DNA of 64,000 bases from Nemania diffusa (lineage: Eukaryota > Ascomycota > Sordariomycetes > Xylariales > Xylariaceae): positions 3,038,001 through 3,102,000 of the forward strand of contig JBBPUQ010000004.1 of NCBI GenBank assembly GCA_038501195.1, in the 5' to 3' direction. Below, piece by piece: positions 13,357 to 23,718 of the stretch. How positions within the stretch are numbered: position 1 is the first letter of the stretch; every line of letters begins with the position of its first letter. The notes below the pieces were generated by a model, which worked only from the letters and a program-made list of their open reading frames with translations, searched no databases and was not told where the DNA came from. Position numbers and translations under genes: made by a program.

Positions 13357-14797
13357 GGCAGCTTTGCGGCTGTTTCTACCAGGTATGTAGACTATGCGTA
13401 CCACGGCGATACGATGCTACCAGGAACCAACCAACCTAGCCCTGGTTTGGCGTACTTCTGTACTTCTGTACCTATGTACAGTAGATACTCTAGATACTCT
13501 GTGTACTGTACAGAGTAGTAGCCCGCTCCCTACTATGCACTGTTTAGTCCTTGTTTGGATTGGTCCTGCTTGCGCTGCTTCGGCTCGGGCGCGTAGGAGG
13601 CTAGGATTCTTGGCACCGGTTTACTGGTTAGTTGGTCACTACCAGGTAGGCTACAGCGTACGGCAGCGTACTGTGTGCAGGGCACACGAGTTGCCTGCTG
13701 GGTGGGTTGGAAATGTTGGTCAGGGTGGGCTCGTGGAGTGGCGGAGCGCCTGAGGCCGGACCGTGGTACATAGCACTGTACTTACCTACCAGGCAGGTCA
13801 GTAAGGCAACGAGCCCATTGCTTGATAATCATCGATGATCACCAATCAATTGTATCAGTCGACTCTTCTGCCATTAACGCCGCTTGTGCAACGTGGTAGG
13901 GTAAACTTGGGGACAATAGAGACAATCGAGAAATAAAAATTAAATAACAATTTCTTTATTAGAAGAAGGTACTTCCTTATATGTAGGAGGTACAGGTAGG
14001 TATGTTAGGTAGTTTGGGTTAAATAGTACGGTGTAGATATGTACTCTGTACTTATTTGCCCCTATCTACCACCCTAGTAGGATACAGCTGAATCAGTGTC
14101 ACAGATACCTTGGGTAATAAATGTCTTAGGTAACATGGAAGGGGCAGTCAGCTACAGTACTGTGCGTATAGAATTATGTTCTACTTTCAGAATCATATTT
14201 CTGTCAATATTTACTTAGACCAACTAGACTAAAACTAACCTACCTACATATGTAGGTATGTAGCTTGATGGATGAGTAAGTACTTATATCTCTAGACCTA
14301 ACAAACCGGAAGCGTCAATTGGCAGCATACTTTAACTGAGTGGTTCGGATTTTTCTCATCAGTTGGGGTATTTAAGAAGGCCTGTATATGCGCACAAGAT
14401 TCAAAGCTGCCCAACAGTGAGTATGTTTCTTCATAACCACCGACTACATCTAAGACCCTTATTGTGCAGATATATTAAGCTTATTTTGGTCACATGGCTT
14501 AGCCATTAGCCAGGTATACTGAGCAGCCAACTACTAGTCACATCGAGCCTTTTTTGTTTAATTATTCCTCATCTGTATTATTGACTAGCGCCTTTCGAAA
14601 GTGAGTGGTCACTCACTAGATAGTCTGTTGCTTTCTGTAAATAACTACCCGGATATGGATGCAAAATGCCTAACCGCACGGCTCCTTATTTGGCTAGCTA
14701 TGGTAAGAGAGATTCCGTCTCTCTGTAGTCTGATAAAGGAAGCATCCGTTCTCTCAAGTCGCCTACCTAATCTCCGCATATATGCTGCATCTCCGAC
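13357..14797. other. Spacer with short GTAC/TAGG repeats
   Basis: No gene seen. This is the kinase 5' side and the 3' side of the next gene. It contains repeated TACTGTAC and TACCTACC-like motifs (13460-13520, 13770-13800, 13980-14060). Confidence 0.6.
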
Positions 14798-16030
14798 CTA
14801 AACTGTACCTAACATCTGCTGCATCCATTCTTCCTCGGACGGCGCATTCTCGTTCTGCTGAAACAGGAGTCTTCTGAGTCTGCGCTTACGCTCCTTGCGT
14901 TGGAGATCACTCTCAGGTCGTTGGTTTGTCACCGATGGTGTGACCTGGTTCCCGTGTTCGTCGAATAGGTAGGCGGGTAACTTGTCAGTTGTATTTTCGA
15001 GAGTTTCGATGCCATTGTTCTGGTAGCCTTCACCTAGATGCCACAAGTAGCCCGCAAAATGCTTTGTTTCCATGTGGTTTTCGAATTCATGCTCGGTCTT
15101 GAACCTCGGAGGTGGATTGTGGTCTCTGCAGCGTGGAAATCGGCATTCCAGCAGATCCCCATCACCATGAACAAGAAACACATGCCTCCGTAATGTATCC
15201 ATATTGTGGAGTTCTGCTGGGCATATTGACAGCTCTTGTTTCGTGGAATTATTTGATACTTCCCACTCGCACTTGTACGGAATATAATCTGGCTTTGATC
15301 GCAGATACTGTTCACGGACTGACGGGTCTGCAGGACGCGGAGGGCGGCCGCGACGTTTAGGCTCTTGGTTTTGAGCTCGGTCTTTACTTTGACCTGTGAC
15401 TTTTTCCTGGGCCAGAGACTCGGCTGCCCTCGCTTCTCTCATGCGATACCTAGACTTCGGATCTGTCGAATAGGCCATGCCTGGTTTCCATCCCTTTGGA
15501 CGGCCCCGTTTCTTGGGCTCAGAACTAGGTGCCTGGGAGCTTGCCCCTATGCTAGCAAGAGGATCAGGCGTAGGCAGCCGGATGGGTGTTTGAGTTCCTG
15601 CCGTCTGACCTCGGGTTCGGCCGAGTCTTGACGCAAGGGCCGACGGGCTACGGCTGGTTGGCGCATTGATAGGTGTGAATGGGATGATCGGCGACGACCT
15701 GATATGAACTGCTAACCGCATTCGCGAAGGTGATTGCTCGGGCTCAGCTGCGGCTTGTTGGCTCGCGCTTGCGCCGCTTGGAGTGTGTGGGCCTCCCATA
15801 CTTGAAGACAAGGTCTTTTTAGTTTTTAGTTGAGCTGGTCTTAGAACGTCCGATACAATTATTGGCATTGCCAGCTCGTCTTCTTCTTCGTCATCGCCTT
15901 TTATCATCTTCGTGGATTTTTCGCTGAACAATGCATTTCGCATACTTGCGCCGGTGACCAACTCTCTACTGGCCATTTCGCTTTTATGTCTATGCCCACG
16001 CTTAGTGACTTTGTGGTGCTTAGAATACAT
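14798..16030 (-). CDS. AT-hook and C2H2-type zinc-finger protein
   Basis: A single-exon frame of 410 residues from ATG at 16030. Two AT-hook-like motifs, KKRGRPKGWKP (about residue 170) and KRRGRPPRP (about 225), would bind the minor groove of AT-rich DNA. They are followed by a pair of atypical C2H2 fingers. The first has CEWEV then C..L..L.RHVFLVH. The second has LECRFPRCRDH then F.NHMETKH. The first half is disordered and rich in Ser, Pro and Ala. The end is basic (RKERKRRLRRLL). It is probably a nuclear DNA-binding protein; target and function are unknown. Both fingers have a long loop between Cys and His, seen in several fungal unknowns. Confidence 0.8.
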   Translation of the reverse strand: MYSKHHKVTKRGHRHKSEMASRELVTGASMRNALFSEKSTKMIKGDDEEEDELAMPIIVSDVLRPAQLKTKKTLSSSMGGPHTPSGASASQQAAAEPEQSPSRMRLAVHIRSSPIIPFTPINAPTSRSPSALASRLGRTRGQTAGTQTPIRLPTPDPLASIGASSQAPSSEPKKRGRPKGWKPGMAYSTDPKSRYRMREARAAESLAQEKVTGQSKDRAQNQEPKRRGRPPRPADPSVREQYLRSKPDYIPYKCEWEVSNNSTKQELSICPAELHNMDTLRRHVFLVHGDGDLLECRFPRCRDHNPPPRFKTEHEFENHMETKHFAGYLWHLGEGYQNNGIETLENTTDKLPAYLFDEHGNQVTPSVTNQRPESDLQRKERKRRLRRLLFQQNENAPSEEEWMQQMLGTV

Positions 16031-16687
16031 AAAATAAATCGAGGGAATATTATTGCTTTCCCATGAATGAAAGATACATAAGGAGTGTAAGGGAATACTA
16101 AATTTATGTATTTGGTTAAAGGTGAGGTGCTATGTGACTAAAAGGACGCGAGACAGGCGCGTCGGGAAGAGGAAATGCTCAAATTAAGATGTTTTGGGCC
16201 TTGCACTTACCTGGGAAGGCCTACCTAGTAGTGTGGGGTAGCTTTTTCAATTCGGTACCATGGGTAGGGTAGGTAGGTTAGGTTACCTTAGATAGTCTAT
16301 CTAGGTAGGAAGTAAGTACCTGGATAGATGTTGGTAAGTTGTAATTTTCACACACAAAGTTGGATGTGTATGAAACTCTCTCTGTTCATTCAACAAATTG
16401 TAGGTAGTCCCTTCTTTATTTCTATGTGCTTAATCGCTTTCTTAAACGACTTAGTTGCAGAGCCTTACTACCTAAGTGCCTTGTCTAATATACCTACGAT
16501 GACGTAAACAGCTCTAGTGCTGCAATACGCTTACATATCATACATACGTATATAGATATTGTTTGTGTTAATCATTTTCTCTTTACTTCATCGAATGATT
16601 GAAAGCTTTATTGCTGATCTATCTCATCCAGTCTATTCAGCTCTTCATCCATATTACTCGACGCCCCTCAACTAACGATCTCGTGAC
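16031..16687. other. Divergent promoter spacer
   Basis: 657 bases between two divergent genes. It holds TAGGTAGG-type repeats around 16220-16320 and pyrimidine-rich DNA just before the SDR start. No gene. Confidence 0.6.
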
Positions 16688-17635
16688 ATGTCATCCAAAC
16701 TATTCGCTATTGTCGCCGGAGCCGGCACAGGAACCGGCCGTGCAGTAGCCCTCCGTTTCGCCAAAGCATATCCAGTGGTGCTGATGGCGCGAAGACCTGA
16801 TTCGTATCAGAGTACTGTATCTGATATTACCCAGGCAGGCGGCAGAGCCGTGGGCGTTAGCGCCGACGTATCAGATGAGAAGTCTATGGCCTCCGCATTC
16901 GACACTATTAAGAAAGAGTTTCCGGGTTTTAAGCTGGCCGCCGCCATATACAACGTCTCATCCGGCTACATGATAAAGCCATTCCTTGAGCTCAAGCCCG
17001 AAGACCTAGATGGGAGTCTCTCAGGTAGTGCGTGAGTACGCCTTTCTCGGACTCAAGTTTCGCTACTACATATACCCTTCTTTACATATGCTGCACCATA
17101 CTGTTCGGACTCGTAGACCACGTATTCAGTGCCCAATATTTTGAACTACACGTAACGCTAACCTGCTGTTCCACAATATACAGCCGAGGTCTCTTTAACT
17201 TTGCCCAACAGACCATCCCTCTGCTCCTAGACGCCGTGTCCGAATCGGAGCACTCACCGACGTTGCTCATCACAGGCGCCACCTCTTCAATTCGCGGGTC
17301 TGCCAAGTTTGGAACATTAGCCGCAGGCATGTTTGCGCGCCGGGCGCTGGCTCAGTCACTGGCACGGGAATTCCATCCTCAGGGAGTCCATGTTGCCCAT
17401 GCTATCATCGATGGCATCATTGACGTGCCGCGAACGCGGGGTCACACCACTAACGGCGGAGTGGAGGACAGTAAGCTGAAGCCCGAGGGTGTAAGTACTC
17501 TTCCACTCATTGCATTTCCTCGCACTCTACTAATTGCCCCTGCAGATTGCCGAAAGCTACTGGCATTTGCACACTCAACCTCGTTCAGCTTTTACTCAGG
17601 AACTAGATATGAGGCCATACGTGGAAACTTTCTGA
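16688..17635 (+). CDS. Short-chain dehydrogenase/reductase, atypical active site
   Basis: Three exons (16688-17031, 17184-17490, 17546-17635) encode 246 residues. The donor GTGAGT at 17032 gives the frame-true join SGSA-RGLFNFAQQ. The last intron has CTAATTGCCCCTGCAG. The N-terminal Rossmann motif GAGTGTGRAVALRFA is intact. The region that normally holds catalytic Ser, Tyr and Lys reads TGATSSIRGSAKFGTLAAGMF. The serines are there, but the usual Tyr is Phe and the Lys position (GKF in relatives as I know them) is Met. The fold and NAD(P) binding are likely; catalysis is doubtful or altered. Its cytosolic substrate is unknown. The C-terminus (SAFTQELDMRPYVETF) is like other fungal SDRs of this group. 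Confidence 0.88.
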
Positions 17636-18139
17636 GGACCCCAGATGTTCAATTGACTGTGCTAAGAGGTGCACTGCCGCGTAACTTAAGAGATTTAGAA
17701 AATCATACTTCAAATTAAAAGCATAGAAAACTAACATTTTAAGTTATCCTACTATCATGAGGTCCCTAGAGCCTTATACTGTGGTTCGAAAGCCTGGCCA
17801 AAGTAGACAGCGCCTATTCTATTGCTTATTTAGCGTTTGGGAGAGACGCGTAAGATGACAGTATAGGCAAATTCCCCGACAGGGAAACGATATCACGAGA
17901 TATAAACATCGTTTAGATAGTCAATTGTATCTCGCGGCATCTTCGACAGTTTGCCAGTCATTCTGCCCAGCTCAACAGAGGGGCCGACTGATCAGAACCG
18001 CGGAGCCGCGTACTACGGGAATAACAGAGCACAATGAGTGCCCAGTCTCCTAATCCCCACACTTTCGACCTGTCACTTATCTTGGCGACCATGAATCGTT
18101 TGTTCGGCTTTCCTGTTGTGTGTCTTGCGATATATGTGA
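17636..18139. other. Convergent 3' spacer
   Basis: About 500 bases between convergent genes (SDR and TMA46-like). No gene or repeat seen. Confidence 0.6.
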
Positions 18140-19233
18140 TCAAGACCCATCACCAGTATCTGTAACTTCAGCTCCGGCTACTAAGCGCTCCTCTTCCTTC
18201 TTGTCTCTGATAGCCTGGGTTTCCTCTCGCAGTTTCTCCAGATTCCAAACATCGTCGTTTTCGTCTTCTGATGCATCGTCGTCCTCTGTAAACCTCCAGT
18301 TGCCGCTTTCAAATAGAGCACGGCCGGTCGATTCCTTGGCTTGCCTGGCTTGCTCTTCAGCAACCTTCTTGTCTATACGTTGTTTCTTCCATAGAGCAAA
18401 TGATTCCGGGGTCACTGGGGTAAGCGTTCCCGTGAGTTTGTGCCTCTCCGATTCCAAGAAGTCCTCAAGAGTCAGAGTCTTCAGCGGAGACTTATCAAGC
18501 AATGCTTTCTCGGCGGCACGTTGCTCTTTCGTCTTGAGCACGAAGCTAAACGAAGCGTTAGCACTACTATACAACGAGTCCTGAGGCGCAAGTCAACTTA
18601 CCCTGGTGGAAGAGCGTGTTTATATTTACACTTATCGCCTCCATTAGGACATATCCAAAACCAGCCGTACTTGCCGTCTTCGATTGCGTCGATAAAATAT
18701 TTGCAGACCTTGTCGGTGGAGGTAATTTGATTGCCCTTCTTCGAAAGGACGACCTTTCTCAGCTTTTCTTCATCCCAATCGTCTGAAGTCTCTTGTTTTT
18801 TCTTTTCTTCCTCTTCGGCCCTGCCGTCGGTATATAGGTTCTTCTTTTCTGTCTTCCGTTCCACGGCTAGATCGTGGGCGAACTTGCACTTTTTACCCTT
18901 CTCACAGTTACCCTTCCGCCAGAAGATGCAGACAACTGTTTTTGGATCGACACCGAAGGGTACTTTCTGTATCTGGCTGGGTCTAGCGAGTAGAGCCTCG
19001 GTTTCTCTTTTGGCATCCTCAGCGGCTTTCTTTTCTCGGAGACGTGCCTCCTTTTCCGCTTGCTTCCGCTTCTCGTCGGCGCTACCACCCGCTTTGGCTG
19101 TCGCTTCGAGTTGTTTGATATGCTTTTGGGCGACGGCTCCCTTTTTGTTCTTCATTCCGAAGGTTTTGTCCACGGCAACCTTAGCCGCTGACGGCTTCTT
19201 GCCTTTGACATCTTCCTTTTTTTTCGGGGGCAT
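18140..19233 (-). CDS. TMA46: CCCH zinc-finger translation factor, TMA46/DFRP1 type
   Basis: Two exons (18602-19233 and 18140-18545) joined over a 56-nt intron give 345 residues; the join reads [14 protein letters not shown] lysine-rich N-terminus ([15 protein letters not shown]) is followed by two CCCH fingers. The first is C102, C110, C116, H120, in [20 protein letters not shown]. The second is wider, with C177, C195, C202 and H206 spanning [18 protein letters not shown]. The C-terminal part ([14 protein letters not shown]) is the conserved DFRP region that binds and stabilises the DRG1-type GTPase (Rbg1 in yeast). The complex associates with ribosomes. Length and order match yeast Tma46 and human ZC3H15. 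The end is acidic. Confidence 0.93.
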
Positions 19234-19842
19234 CTTGACTTAATGGCAGTTGATTGGCATAGAAATAGTCTCGAGGGGGTATTTCAGCCGATTGAATTCG
19301 AACAATCCTATCTTTTTGAGAAGAGGAAAAAGTATAATCTAAGGTTAGTAGTGACAATCCGCTAAGGAGGCTGTAATGTAGCGTACTTAGTATGGATGCA
19401 GTAAATTGTTAGTGGGCTACGAGGCAGGGTGGGGAGTGTTTAAACATCCTACTACGTCACATGATTTCTATACTCCCCACTCTCCAGCCACACCGTAAAG
19501 ACCCGTAAAGCCACCTTGCAGTACAGAAGTACCTAGGTACTTACCTACAGGTGTCGCAAACACCTACAGTAGCAAGCTTGTTTCTGATGTTTCTGATACT
19601 ACCTAGAAAGCTTCAAGCTGTCCTCTCATTACCCCATGCACCTTACTTGATAATCTATCCTACGAACTCTATTTTGATCACATTGTCGCAAATTGTAAGT
19701 CTAGGAGGCCCAGGAATCTATCTTTAACCAACCCAGAAAGTTGACATCGCCAATTAACGCTATCTAGCCTACCTATTCCTCGCCCTTGTACATTTGAGCC
19801 CATCGAACGAGAAACCAAGTCTCATACACCGACTAGAACACA
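19234..19842. other. Divergent promoter spacer
   Basis: Shared upstream region of the TMA46-like gene and OST4. No gene. A short TACCTAGGTACTTACC-like repeat stretch lies near 19530. Confidence 0.6.
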
Positions 19843-20031
19843 ATGATTTCCGACGATGATCTGTATAGGCTTGCGATATTTCTTGGCTCTGTAGCCATGA
19901 TATTGATCGTGCTATACCACTTCTTCGAGGTGAATTCACAAGAGGACGCTACACTCGCCCAGAAAGCCCCAAGAAACACACCAGCACAACCTACGCCAGC
20001 AACAGTCAAACAATCACCAACTACGAAATAG
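19843..20031 (+). CDS. OST4: Oligosaccharyltransferase subunit OST4
   Basis: A 62-residue single-exon gene. The start MISDDDLYRLAIFLG and one membrane span (about residues 9-27, ending in LIVLYHFFEVN) match the tiny Ost4 subunit of the oligosaccharyltransferase complex, which sits in the ER membrane and helps the Ost3/Ost6 and Stt3 subunits assemble for N-glycosylation. The yeast protein is 36 residues; filamentous fungi carry a longer polar tail as here (Pro, Thr and Gln rich). ATG context ACACAATGAT is good. It is easy to miss because of its size. Confidence 0.93.
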   Translation: MISDDDLYRLAIFLGSVAMILIVLYHFFEVNSQEDATLAQKAPRNTPAQPTPATVKQSPTTK

Positions 20032-21164
20032 GTGCTAGAAATTGCACGTAAAGTCTAGGCCGGCGTTAGAAGGCGTACACGAACTTGCATTGTTTCAATT
20101 CGAGGGATAATTCGGATCTAAGTTCTGGTACCAATACTTGACTGCTTCGACAAGGGAACATGGAAGAGACAGTTGTAATGGCTGGAGGCAGTTAGAGCTC
20201 CTTCCTTTTGCTGAGAGCTAGGCCATCTTGTCGGCAAGACATAAGGCCTATTAGTGTTGTAGAAATCAAATGTCACATGGAAAAAAGCCTTACCCAACCA
20301 CTTGTAACTGGCAGCCCTAGTATAGCAATTTGCGATGATTTATATGGAGATGACTTGTTCTAAAGGTTTACTGGAAGCGATTGAGCTTTTTTTTAAGCCT
20401 AAGAATGAGTCCCGTCCTGTCTTTATGTGATTTAATTAGGTAGGCACTGGCGAGAGTGAGGTACCTAGGTACATATTAGATATCTCGCAGCCACTTCTCC
20501 ATGAGCATAGCCAGGTATGTGGCTGTGCAGCAGTGAGGCGATGTTGCCTAAAACGCGTAAACGAAAACAGTCTAAATAGCCTGGGCTGGAAGGTATCGCG
20601 CCGTTGATTGGTTCGTGGCCCATCCCTACCAATTAATGGGTCAATCAGTCCGACTACCCGTCACTACTGAGAGAGGTCTGCAAAACTGGCAAGGCCACCC
20701 GCCCCTTCTCTTGCTCCTCGTCCTAGTCACTTCCCATTCACTGCTCTTTTCTATTCTGCAGTGCATCGCAACAAACTTCACCTAAACATACTGATCAACC
20801 ACATTTTAATAATCGGGTTCTTTTCGCCAACACTACCCACAGACCCATCTTTCTTTTTCTTCTCGTCTGCTGTTCACTTATTAAACGCCAGGTCTCAACA
20901 TCAGCAGGCGCAACTTCTGCACAGCAAGTAGCAATCAGGCTTCCTCTCCTTTTTCATCGCCCCAGCCGCTACGCGTACCTACGATAGTATCCTACTGTGC
21001 AACAAATAATATACCCGCTGATTCTACACCGTACAAATATTGATACCCTTCCGAGTACGCTGATCAGGTTCACTCTGCGACTGCGACCTTCGCATCACCT
21101 GCCACTCGACAAACTCTGATCATCGACTTAGTCACATCTTCCTTCACGACAGCTATCCCTCAAG
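20032..21164. other. Upstream region of the Yra1/Mlo3 gene, CT-rich
   Basis: 1.1 kb with no gene. From about 20690 to 20900 the + strand is strongly CT-rich, as is usual before transcription starts of highly expressed fungal genes. Confidence 0.55.
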
Positions 21165-22975
21165 ATGTCTGGATCTGGCAAGCTCGATCAACCTTTGGAT
21201 GAAATCATCTCCACACAGCGCCGCGCTGCTGTTGGCGGCCGTCGCCGAAGTCAACGTCGCTCTACTGGCCGACCTACCCCAACGGCTCCCGTCGGCGGTG
21301 TCCAAAAGACAGCCAGACAACCACGCAACGCTGCGGCCAAGCAAGTCCCTGCTAAAGCTGCTGGTGGTAATGGTGAAAGTAAGGTGGTTGTTAGCAACCT
21401 GGTAAGTTAAGACCTTCTGTCGAGCCTTGTTTTTATGTCCACATACTAATAACCAGTATAGCCTAAGGATGTGAACGAAAACCAGATTAAGGTATGTTTC
21501 CTAGGGCACTTGCCTGTGGAATTTTGTCGACATCTTCCTTGAATCGCACTCGCGTAGCCTTCACACGATCGAGATGAATACCACTCAGCGGATCGCCTCC
21601 TACTTTGGAGCTGTCACAATGCCCAGTCTCCTTCCTTGATCATGCAAGCATACATTTTGAGCTGCAGTAGTTTCGGAAGTTGAGCAGGTCCCTGTTACCA
21701 TGCAGGAGTACTGTATGTCCTCAGGAAGGCTTGGCAACCCTCCATAATAGGCTTCAATACGTAGACCTTGGCAGGTTGTGGCACTAGTGACGAGCAATTC
21801 CGTATGCTTGATCCTAGAAGCGACGTCTTAGTCTAATAGCATTCTTTCCTATTGCTATGAATATGGATAAACTACGAGCACTGCAGTGAGCAACAGAGAC
21901 GCGTCAGTTCCTACGGCGTCGGCAGGCATTATCCAAGCGTCATACAGCGCTAAAGACGCAACCTGGGGAATACAGCAAAGCGATGACTCAATGTGTTTTC
22001 AGCTTGGCAGAGCAGCAGCATTGGCGGCACGAGAGCTGTGAAAGGAACTTTGGTCTTGAGAATTGATTCATGCGCATCATCCGTGGGTGACCTTCCTTCG
22101 TGGGTAACTAGCTGAAGTGGATCAGTGGGGTATGCTCTTGCTCTGCCAGCCGAACGATACAGTGTCATGGGGGCTATTGTGGGATGAACTGGCTCCTCGT
22201 GGACTTTCAGACTTCGAACTGATAACATTACTAACGCTCACTGCGTGCTCGTTGTTATATGCACGCCAATGGACTTTTAAGGAGCACGATCACGTCTGTC
22301 GGGTTCCTCGATATTCGATACTAGATCACACCGCGGATACGGATATAATATTTGATACTGACCTTCGTGCCCTCCATAGGAGTATTTCACCACCTCAGTT
22401 GGACCCATTAAGCGGGTGGAGCTTTCTTACGGCCCCAATAGTATCAGCCGTGGCATCGCTACCGTCACTTTCCACAAGGCTGATGGCGCAAGTAAGGCTT
22501 TCAATGTCTTAAACGGCATTCTAGTCGACAACCGTCCGATCAAGGTAAAATTCCTGGACCTCTTAACGCACATGCACATTAAGCTAATCTACTACATCGG
22601 TTAGATCGAAATTGTCGTCAGTGCTGCAAAAGCTGCTGCGATCATCCCTGCTCCGAAAACCCTCACTGAGCGGGTCACGCAGCCTAAGGCTCAACCTAAA
22701 TCTGCTGCAAACGACAAGAAGAAGGACGCCGGGAACGCTGTCGGTTCTGGTGCTCGGGGTCGCAAGAGACGCCCCGCCCGCAGTAGCCGTCCGGCTAAGA
22801 AGACAGCTGAGGAATTAGATTCTGAGATGGCTGACTACTTCAATTCTGGTGACCAGAATGAGAACGCCAGTGGTGCTGCTGCCAATGCTAATGGTGATGC
22901 CGCCATGGATGATGAGATTTCAGTAAGCCACTACATCACATTCACTAATAGCTTAGAGCTAACGGTTCCCAGTGA
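21165..22975 (+). CDS. mRNA export adaptor, Yra1/Mlo3/ALY family, with an 888-nt intron
   Basis: Exons 21165-21401, 21462-21491, 22380-22544, 22605-22922 and a last exon that is only the stop (22973-22975) give 250 residues. The start is MSGSGKLDQPLDEII, the N-terminal UAP56-binding-type motif, followed by an RG-rich segment. One RRM follows: SKVVVSNL, then PKDVNENQIK, EYFTTSVGPIKRVELSY, SRGIATVTFHKADGA and FNVLNGILVDNRPIK. The tail is basic, then acidic with DSEMADYF, as in Mlo3. These proteins load spliced mRNA for export through the Mex67 pathway in the nucleus. Intron 2 (21492-22379) is far longer than any other here and has no obvious coding content. Stopping by reading through 22923 would add 18 codons; the spliced end is preferred. 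Confidence 0.92.
21492..22379 (+). other. Long intron of the Yra1/Mlo3-type gene
   Basis: The intron starts GTATGTTTCC and ends CCTCCATAG. It is 888 nt, while its neighbours in the same gene are 50-60 nt. The best CTAAC branch sequence (near 22228) lies about 150 nt before the acceptor; a weaker TACTGAC lies close to it. Yeast YRA1 has a long, poorly spliced intron used for autoregulation. The likeness is in length and position only; no control element was recognised. Confidence 0.75.
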
Positions 22976-23718
22976 GTACTCTCATGATAAATGAGAGCGG
23001 CCTTTCATAAGGCGATCAATCAGAAATGGAGACCGAGGTCGCTGTGGCGCTGGTTCGGAATTTCCACGGAGGATTCTCGGTTGATTATGCTGCTTGCTTT
23101 CCGTGGTGTTTTTTTTTTTCCTTACTACGGTTCTGAGGGGCAAGAACGCTTGAGAGGCTGCTATTTAGCCTTGCTGGGATTGGTGGATAATTAGCAGTGC
23201 GCACACATAAACAACCCAAATTGTACTTTTGCCAAATCCCAATAGAGAAAGCCTGTCAATGGGAAGGACTTTGGTCTCAAAATATTAGAAATGCCGTGAT
23301 GAACCAAGCTTTGGATGATTGAACTATGAGCAGTAAGTTCCAGTTGCCCTTGGACGTCTAGGTTACACTATGATATCTACTGTAATAGTAATATGGATTC
23401 TTTGTAGAGAAAGGTAGACGTGCATTCCATTAGTCTCAGTGAATCTATCTTCGCGCAAGTGCGTGTATCACGAAACTCAAAGCATAAGAAAGTGTAGATA
23501 TAAAACCCGAGTCTGGTACAAATGGACGCCGTCTGCGCCTATGTATCCTTTATCCCTTCTAATGTAGATAGATACCTATCGTTTAAGGTGGAGACTTAGT
23601 TCTTATAGTTCTTGAATCTGTAAATATGGTCATGTCAGAATCTTATTCGGGGATGGCAAGTTGAATGGTAGGCGACAACAATTTATAGACTTGAAAATGT
23701 AGAAAGAAGCAGGTGGAC
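22976..23718. other. Convergent 3' spacer
   Basis: 743 bases between convergent genes. No gene, no clear repeat. Confidence 0.6.
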
